NCBI GenBank assembly: GCA_002315205.1
Contig: DCGH01000074.1
Location: forward strand, 27,106-40,296
From: Erysipelotrichaceae bacterium UBA1783
GTDB lineage: Bacteria > Bacillota_I > Bacilli_A > Erysipelotrichales > Erysipelotrichaceae
Direction of reading: 5' to 3'
DNA: 13,191 nucleotides
The translations under genes were made by a program, and so were the position numbers. Positions 8,241-13,191 of the stretch are shown piece after piece. The notes below the pieces were generated by a model, which was given only the letters and a program-made list of their open reading frames with translations, ran no database searches and was not told the origin of the DNA. How positions within the stretch are numbered: position 1 is the first letter of the stretch; every line of letters starts with the position of its first letter.

Positions 8241-8266
8241 AGGACAGGTACGGAGGAAAAAATTAT

Positions 8267-10042
8267 ATGTTTGAAGAAAGATATAACGGTTTTTTTGAAA
8301 AGAAGCATGATGTAGAATACTATCCTGAAACCATGTTTCAAATGTTAAAAAGAGCCGCTGAAAAAAATCCAGACGGAACTGCCTATGAATTTATGGGCAA
8401 AAAAACAGACTACAAAAACTTTATAAATAGAATTGAAACTACAGCAAAAGCTTTAACAGCTATTGGAATTAGAAGTGGTGATGCAGTAACTATCTGTATG
8501 CCAAACTGTCCACAGGCAATTGATACCTTCTATGCAATTAACAGAATTGGTGCGATTGCTAATATGATTCACCCATTAAGTGCGCAAAGCGAAATTACCT
8601 TCTATTTAAACTGCTCTAATTCTAAGGCTATCTTAACCTTAGATCAGTTCTACGATAAGGTTGTAGCTGCAAGAAGCGAATGTGACCATCAGATTATTAT
8701 TCTAATGGCTCATATTTCAACAGAATTACCATTTTATTTAAAACCAATTTATGCAATTAAAGCCGAAAGTAAATATTCTAATTTACCAAATAAAGCTTAT
8801 TCATTAGATTGGAACGAATTTATTAAAATGGGTAAGAATTATCCATTACCTTTACCAAAGATTCAATTTGTTATTGATCGCTGTGCAGTCATTTTATATT
8901 CAGGTGGAACAACTGGAACTAATAAAGGTATTATGCTTTCAGATTTAAACTTTAATGCCTGCTCTATTCAGTCAGTGAAAGCAATGGATATTGAGATTAG
9001 TCGTAATGACTCTATTCTGGCTGCAATGCCATTATTCCATGGATTTGGCTTAGGAATTGGTATTCATACCTGCTTAACTCATGGTATTGAATGTAAGCTA
9101 TTGCCTAATTTCACAGTGAAGTCTTATGGTAAAACACTATTGAAGGAAAAGCCTAATTTCATAGCTGGTGTTCCTACTCTTTTTGAAGCAATGCTAAGAA
9201 CCCCTGGTATGGAAAAGGCAGATTTAAGTTTCTTAAAGGGTATGTACTCTGGTGGTGATTCATTATCAATTGAGTTAAAGGCTAAGGTTGATACCTTCCT
9301 AAAGGAACATGGTGCTACTATTCAGGTTTGTGAAGGCTATGGAACAACTGAGTCTGTTACTGCCTGCTGCTTAACACCTAAAACAAAATATAAGAAAGGT
9401 TCTATTGGTATACCTTTCCCTGATACTACTTTTATCATTTGTGAACCTGGTACAGATAACAGCTTACCAGTTGGTAGTGAGGGTGAAATCTGTTTAGCTG
9501 GTCCTTCAGTCATGCTAGGCTATCTAAACAATGAAGAAGAAACAAGAAATACTCTTCATATTCATGCAGATGGCAATCTATACCTGCATACAGGTGATTT
9601 AGGCTATATGGATGAAGAAGGATATGTTTATTTCAAACAGCGTATTAAGAGAATGATTATTACTTCTGGCTACAATGTTTATCCATCTCAGATTGAAAAT
9701 ATTATCGATGGTCATGCAAAGGTACAATACTCTTGTGCTATTGGTGTTAAGGATCCATACAGAATGCAAAAGGTAAAAGCCTTTGTAGTATTAAAGCCAG
9801 GAATTGTTGCTGATGAGTCTATTAAGCAGGAAATCTTAGATTATTGCTCAAAGCATATTGCTAAATATGCAATGCCTAGAGAGATTGAATTCAGAGATGA
9901 ATTACCAAAGACATTAGTTGGTAAGGTTGCTTATAGAGTGTTAGAACAGGAAGAAGCAGAAAAGCAGCAAGCGCTTGAAAAAGCACAGGCTGAGATTGTA
10001 GAAAAAACTGCAAAGCAGACTTCTAAGACAACTGAAAAGTAA
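8267..10042 (+). CDS. AMP-forming acyl-CoA synthetase (probable long- or medium-chain fatty acid-CoA ligase)
   Basis: This 591-residue member of the ANL adenylating superfamily activates a carboxylic acid with ATP to an acyl-adenylate and then transfers it to CoA. Visible core motifs are LYSGGTTGTNKGI (A3 phosphate loop, 210-222), EGYGTTES (A5, 356-363), HTGDLGYMDEEGY (A7, 441-453), the hinge and A8 region RIKRMIITSGYNVYPSQIE (459-477) and PKTLVGKV (A10, 547-554, with K553 as the expected catalytic lysine). All key residues are present. Substrate cannot be read from sequence; a fatty acid is likely from overall resemblance to Firmicutes long-chain enzymes, but no acyl carrier or beta-oxidation genes are nearby. 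The C terminus has an extra tail of about 32 residues rich in Glu, Lys, Gln and Ala after A10. It stands alone, with its own promoter and terminator, divergent from smc. Confidence 0.9.
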   Translation: MFEERYNGFFEKKHDVEYYPETMFQMLKRAAEKNPDGTAYEFMGKKTDYKNFINRIETTAKALTAIGIRSGDAVTICMPNCPQAIDTFYAINRIGAIANMIHPLSAQSEITFYLNCSNSKAILTLDQFYDKVVAARSECDHQIIILMAHISTELPFYLKPIYAIKAESKYSNLPNKAYSLDWNEFIKMGKNYPLPLPKIQFVIDRCAVILYSGGTTGTNKGIMLSDLNFNACSIQSVKAMDIEISRNDSILAAMPLFHGFGLGIGIHTCLTHGIECKLLPNFTVKSYGKTLLKEKPNFIAGVPTLFEAMLRTPGMEKADLSFLKGMYSGGDSLSIELKAKVDTFLKEHGATIQVCEGYGTTESVTACCLTPKTKYKKGSIGIPFPDTTFIICEPGTDNSLPVGSEGEICLAGPSVMLGYLNNEEETRNTLHIHADGNLYLHTGDLGYMDEEGYVYFKQRIKRMIITSGYNVYPSQIENIIDGHAKVQYSCAIGVKDPYRMQKVKAFVVLKPGIVADESIKQEILDYCSKHIAKYAMPREIEFRDELPKTLVGKVAYRVLEQEEAEKQQALEKAQAEIVEKTAKQTSKTTEK

Positions 10043-10047
10043 AAGTA

Positions 10048-10089
10048 AAAATCCTTTCTTAATAAGCTTTAGAAAGGATTTTAATTTTT
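10048..10089 (+). terminator. Rho-independent terminator after the acyl-CoA synthetase, overlapping the vanZ-like leader
   Basis: A 12-bp perfect stem pairs 10048-10059 with 10071-10082 around an 11-base loop, followed by a T-rich run up to 10089. It begins 5 bases after the synthetase stop codon. Its 3' arm contains AGAAAGGA, the only plausible ribosome site for the next gene, so it may act as both terminator and translational block for read-through transcripts. Confidence 0.85.
10074..10078 (+). promoter_or_regulatory. Shine-Dalgarno of the VanZ-like gene, inside the terminator stem
   Basis: AAGGA lies 11 bases before the ATG at 10090, slightly longer than usual spacing. All five bases are paired in the descending arm of the hairpin at 10048-10082, so the site should be masked on read-through mRNA. 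Confidence 0.65.
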
Positions 10090-10530
10090 ATGAAGCACAA
10101 AAAGGTTTACGCTTTCCTGTTATTTTCATTTTATCTGCTGGTTTTGTTTACGCTAATGTTTTATGAACGTGATCAGCAGAATTACTATGATTACAATATT
10201 GTACCCTTTAAGGTAATAAATTTATGGATTGATCTCATTAAGAACAATCGATACTATCTGTTCTATGCAATTGAGAATCTGATTGGAAATATTGTCATTT
10301 TCATCCCTTTAGGAATGTTTATTCCCTATTTATTTCCTAAGCATGAAAATTTTCTACTATTTATATTTACTGTTATAATTTCTATTAGCTTAGTGGAGCT
10401 GATTCAATTTGTTACAAGATATGGAACAGGTGATATTGATGATGTCATCTTAAATACTACAGGTGCAATTATTGGTTATATCATATACATGATTATTGTC
10501 TTTAACAAGAAACGAAAAGAACGTCATTAA
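10090..10530 (+). CDS. VanZ-family membrane protein
   Basis: This is a small integral membrane protein of 146 residues with about four hydrophobic segments (roughly 6-24, 60-82, 87-108 and 118-138). It shows the VanZ-like pattern: NLIGNIVIFIPLG (63-75), the conserved E104 and Q106 in VELIQ, R110, and GDIDDVILNTTGAIIGY (114-130). VanZ itself gives low-level teicoplanin resistance in enterococci, but most chromosomal family members have no known role, so no resistance function should be inferred. The ATG at 10090 is the first in frame. Its ribosome site sits inside the preceding terminator, and no separate promoter is obvious, so expression is probably by read-through or from a promoter hidden at the end of the synthetase gene. 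The stop codon lies in the loop of the following terminator. No vancomycin-resistance genes are nearby. Confidence 0.88.
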   Translation: MKHKKVYAFLLFSFYLLVLFTLMFYERDQQNYYDYNIVPFKVINLWIDLIKNNRYYLFYAIENLIGNIVIFIPLGMFIPYLFPKHENFLLFIFTVIISISLVELIQFVTRYGTGDIDDVILNTTGAIIGYIIYMIIVFNKKRKERH

Positions 10531-10545
10531 TTGACGTTCTTTTTT
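10515..10545. terminator. Bidirectional terminator shared by the convergent vanZ-like and cls genes
   Basis: A 12-bp perfect stem (10515-10526 with 10532-10543) has a 5-base loop and T-rich tails on both strands. The vanZ-like stop codon TAA (10528-10530) falls across the loop, and the cls stop (10546-10544) abuts the other side, so one hairpin ends both genes. Confidence 0.9.
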
Positions 10546-12112
10546 ATAACAATGGTTCAAAAATCTTTAAAATACCAATTGCTAATCGATATTTCGTTTT
10601 GTTAAGATAATCTAATTCATTAGTTTTAATCAGATGTGAGCTACCAATTGTATTAATAAAATCATTTTTGATATCAGCTAAGGATTCTGTATCATATAAA
10701 TAGGTACCACATTCATAATTGTGATATAAGGAACGGTAATCAAAGTTGATGGTTCCAACAACTGCTCTAACATCATCTGAAATAATCTGCTTTGCATGTA
10801 GAAAGCCATACTGATAACTATAAACTTTAATACCTGCTTCCATTAAGCGTTTGCATCTGCTCATTGCTAAAAGATATAAAACCTTTTTATCAGGAACTCC
10901 TGGAAGAATAATTCTGACATCAACGCCCTTACTAGCAGCCAGCTTTAATGTCTTTTCCATATTGGAATCTAAAATCAAATATGGTGTCATCAGATAAACA
11001 TAATTATTGGCGCTATTAATGATATCCATATAGACTGTTTCACCAACCAGATAGCTATCTATTGGTCCATCAGCAAATGGAATGACCATGCCCTGATTCC
11101 CTCCTGTTTCCTCTTGTGTAGCATACAGATAGGATAAATCAATTGTTTCCTTTTTATAGCTAAACATCTGCAAAAACATCAAAGTAAATGATTTTACTGC
11201 TTCGCCTTTAATTCGTAATCCAGTATCCTTCCAATAGGAAAATGGATGAATAATGTTAGCATATTCATCAGCAATATTTAGACCACCTACATAAGCAACG
11301 TTACCATCAATTACAGTGATTTTTCTATGATCTCTATAATTAAACTGTAAAGAAATAAATGGATAAATGGTTCCAAATTTTACAGTCTGAATACCTAAAT
11401 CATTTAGTTTTTTAAAATAGTTTCGTGGCAGTTTTTTAAAGTCACATGATCCATCATAAACTATTTTTACTTCAACCCCTGCTTTAATCTTCTCTACCAG
11501 AATATCTAAAATCTGTTGCCATAGAACTCCTTCTTCAATAATGAAGTATTCCATAAATATAAAGTTTTTTGCTAATTGAAGCTGCTGTAGCATATCCACA
11601 AACATGGATTCACCATTTTTGAAATAAATTGTTTCACAATTACTATAGATACCTACAGAACCATTATTTTTCAGATAGCTATGTAGACGAAGAACCTCTG
11701 GATATTGTTTTGCCTTATTCAAAGCTTCTTCATTTTCTTTGATATGCTTGTCTGACTCTCTAAAACGCTGTTCTAAGCGTTTTTTTGATTTATAGTTCAG
11801 TAAATCATACTTTGAATAAAAGTATAGCAGAGAGCCTAAAACAGGCATTAAAAAGCAAACTACAATCCAAGTGGTCTTTATATCAGAATTTTCTTCATAA
11901 GAAAGAATATTTAATACTGTAATAACCTCAATTACTATTACAAATAAGTAAATTTCAAAAATATTATTTAAGAAATTCGCATAGGCGGACCAAAGTAAGA
12001 ATAACTGTAGCAGTAAAGAAATTGTTATTAAGCCGATATCAGAGAAAAGAAAGCCTAATAGGCTTTTTCTTCTTCTTTTAAAAGTATGCTTAAATCTGTT
12101 AAAGTTATTCAT
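10544..12112 (-). CDS. cls: Cardiolipin synthase (phospholipase D family)
   Basis: This membrane-bound enzyme joins two phosphatidylglycerol molecules into cardiolipin and glycerol. It has 522 residues, slightly longer than the roughly 480 of B. subtilis ClsA. The N terminus has a basic start and about three hydrophobic segments (roughly 19-43, 49-71 and 80-99); the last, ending in MPVLGSLLYF, matches the usual second transmembrane segment of the family, so one segment is extra. Two HKD phosphodiesterase motifs follow: HRKITVID (H262, K264, D269) and HAKQIISD (H439, K441, D446), each with the expected downstream Gly/Asn-rich element (GGLN, GTINFDYRS). The start ATG at 12112 follows the rseP stop after 14 bases, with a modest GAGTG ribosome site overlapping that stop region, so the gene is probably co-transcribed with rseP. 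Other phospholipase D-type functions are possible but less likely. Confidence 0.95.
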   Translation of the reverse strand: MNNFNRFKHTFKRRRKSLLGFLFSDIGLITISLLLQLFLLWSAYANFLNNIFEIYLFVIVIEVITVLNILSYEENSDIKTTWIVVCFLMPVLGSLLYFYSKYDLLNYKSKKRLEQRFRESDKHIKENEEALNKAKQYPEVLRLHSYLKNNGSVGIYSNCETIYFKNGESMFVDMLQQLQLAKNFIFMEYFIIEEGVLWQQILDILVEKIKAGVEVKIVYDGSCDFKKLPRNYFKKLNDLGIQTVKFGTIYPFISLQFNYRDHRKITVIDGNVAYVGGLNIADEYANIIHPFSYWKDTGLRIKGEAVKSFTLMFLQMFSYKKETIDLSYLYATQEETGGNQGMVIPFADGPIDSYLVGETVYMDIINSANNYVYLMTPYLILDSNMEKTLKLAASKGVDVRIILPGVPDKKVLYLLAMSRCKRLMEAGIKVYSYQYGFLHAKQIISDDVRAVVGTINFDYRSLYHNYECGTYLYDTESLADIKNDFINTIGSSHLIKTNELDYLNKTKYRLAIGILKIFEPLL

Positions 12113-12126
12113 ATTTTAATACACTC

Positions 12127-13191
12127 TTATCCAATCATTTTTAAAATATCGTTAATTGTTACAACAACAAATAGTAATAGAATTAAAATCATTCCTATCG
12201 TTAATAGTGTGTTCTCAAATTTCTTATCTAAACGTTTTCCAATAATCATTTCAATCACAGTCATGACAATTCTTCCACCATCAAATACTGGTACAGGAAT
12301 TAAATTCATAATTGATAATGAAATAGAAATGGAAGCAACTAAAGAAAGGTAGGTAACAAATCCATAGCTTAGTGCTTCTTCCGTATAGCTATACATGCCT
12401 AATGTTCCAGAGACATTATTCATATCAAGCTTTCCAGTTACTAGCTGAATTACAGATTGAATAGTTACTGAAATATTCTCAAAGGTATATTTAGTACCTT
12501 CAACAACGCACTCCATAAAGTTTAATTCCTTCCAGCTGACATTACCGATAAGTGAAACACCAATCATATATCTGTTTTCTTCTTCAATAAACTTTGGGGT
12601 AATATGAACATCCACAGTTTCACCACTTCTATCCAGATGTAATGTGTAGCCACCCTTATGCAATTGGATTGCAACATCAAAATCAACATAGCTATCAATT
12701 TGTGCATAGCCACCATCATCAAAACTGATGCCAATAACCTTATCATTAGCCTGCACTCCAGCAAGTGCAGCAGGATAGTTTTCAACAACCTCAGCTATAA
12801 TGCAATCTTTAATCTCATACATTCCACCATTGTAAACAAAGATTGAAATAAAGATAGCTATAGCAGCTAATAGATTAAAGAAAGGTCCAGCAAATAAGGT
12901 TGCAATTCTCTTTAATGGTGAAGCACCATAAAAGGTTCTACTCTTTTTTATAGCATAACGATGATCATTTTCATCCTCAGGAGTATAGCTATCGAATAAT
13001 TCATCCTCTACAACAACTGTATCCTGATCAGCGCCCTCCTGCTCTACCATCGCAGTAAAACCACCTAGTGGGATTAAACGTAAGGTATAGGTTGTTTCCT
13101 TACCTTTTTTTGAAAATAATTTTGGACCAAAGCCAATCGCATATTCTTTAACATAAATATTAAAAAGCTTAGCGACAAGCATATGTCCTGC
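12127..13191 (-). CDS. rseP: Site-2 metalloprotease RseP/RasP, 5' end cut by window edge
   Basis: This M50-family intramembrane zinc protease cleaves transmembrane substrates such as anti-sigma factors and remnant signal peptides. The visible part is 354 residues. The frame is open to the window edge, and the first visible residues AGH are the end of the HEAGH zinc motif, so the Met at 13182 is internal and the true start lies outside. After it come YAIGFGPKLFS (18-28) and RLIPLGG (38-44), then GPFFN (102-106) in a membrane segment, a PDZ domain at about 123-218, the second catalytic motif MNLIPVPVFDGGR (295-307, with the zinc-ligand Asp) and a final hydrophobic segment. A charged, acidic insert lies at about 49-75. 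In many Firmicutes rseP sits in a cdsA-dxr-rseP-proS-polC cluster; here cls follows instead, so only a lipid-related neighbour is retained. Confidence 0.96.
   Translation of the reverse strand, partial: AGHMLVAKLFNIYVKEYAIGFGPKLFSKKGKETTYTLRLIPLGGFTAMVEQEGADQDTVVVEDELFDSYTPEDENDHRYAIKKSRTFYGASPLKRIATLFAGPFFNLLAAIAIFISIFVYNGGMYEIKDCIIAEVVENYPAALAGVQANDKVIGISFDDGGYAQIDSYVDFDVAIQLHKGGYTLHLDRSGETVDVHITPKFIEEENRYMIGVSLIGNVSWKELNFMECVVEGTKYTFENISVTIQSVIQLVTGKLDMNNVSGTLGMYSYTEEALSYGFVTYLSLVASISISLSIMNLIPVPVFDGGRIVMTVIEMIIGKRLDKKFENTLLTIGMILILLLFVVVTINDILKMIG

Noticed and set aside
10090..10530. Glycopeptide resistance gene on the basis of VanZ similarity
   Set aside because: VanZ-family proteins are common chromosomal membrane proteins; no vanHAX-type genes or mobile element features are near it.
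12048..12068. Hairpin with T-rich flank inside the start of cls (AAAGCC ... GGCTTT, 5-base loop)
   Set aside because: Only 6-8 bp with one G-U pair, entirely inside coding sequence for a basic-then-hydrophobic N terminus; too weak to call an attenuator without expression data.
12086..12352. 88-residue plus-strand frame spanning the cls-rseP junction
   Set aside because: Antisense to conserved rseP sequence, no ribosome site, and Ile/Thr/Asn-rich composition typical of a shadow frame.
13180..13182. ATG at 13182 as the start of rseP
   Set aside because: The frame stays open to the edge and the codons just upstream read Ala-Gly-His, the end of the HExGH active-site motif, so this Met is internal.
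1..13191. Mobile element, CRISPR array, phage, toxin-antitoxin or defence system
   Set aside because: No transposase, integrase, regular repeats, inverted terminal repeats or defence-type domains were seen; coding is continuous and every gene belongs to a familiar family, with uniform AT-rich composition.

Overview
This is an AT-rich, densely packed chromosomal segment from a low-GC Gram-positive bacterium. The dnaE-nrnA pair, the smc-ftsY-ylxM cluster, strong GGAGG-type ribosome binding sites and TATAAT promoters all point to Firmicutes (Bacillota). Short proteins, extreme AT bias and exclusive use of TAA stops make an Erysipelotrichia-like, gut-type lineage plausible, but that placement is inference. 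Trp is encoded by TGG and no gene needs TGA read-through, so the standard genetic code applies. Everything visible is housekeeping or ordinary accessory metabolism. I see no transposon, phage, CRISPR array, rRNA, tRNA or defence locus, and no convincing undescribed system.

Layout. Bases 1-1687 (minus) hold the N-terminal half of the DNA polymerase III alpha subunit DnaE, which runs off the left edge. It sits 3 bases downstream of nrnA (1691-2629), a DHH-family nanoRNase/pAp phosphatase, and both are read from an extended -10 promoter near 2664. Upstream is the four-gene operon smc-ftsY-ylxM-ackA (8123 down to 2735, minus). Its genes are joined by a TAATG overlap, a 1-base gap and an 8-base overlap, and it ends in a strong terminator at 2701-2728. 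The operon combines chromosome organisation (Smc), the SRP receptor (FtsY), its usual small partner YlxM and, unexpectedly, acetate kinase.

A 143-base divergent promoter region (8124-8266) separates smc from a plus-strand AMP-forming acyl-CoA synthetase (8267-10042). A terminator follows, whose 3' arm also carries the ribosome binding site of a small VanZ-family membrane protein (10090-10530). That gene converges on a cardiolipin synthase (10544-12112, minus), with one bidirectional terminator between them. Upstream of cls and probably co-transcribed with it is the site-2 protease RseP/RasP (12127 to the right edge). RseP is cut at its HExxH active site by the window end.

Functionally the window splits into genome maintenance and RNA turnover (dnaE, nrnA, smc), protein targeting (ftsY, ylxM), energy and fatty-acid activation (ackA, acyl-CoA synthetase) and the cell envelope (vanZ-like, cls, rseP). 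The points most worth a second look are the degenerate PHP metal site in DnaE, the shortened SMC arms, the coupling of ackA to the SMC/SRP operon, and the terminator hairpin that overlaps a Shine-Dalgarno sequence.
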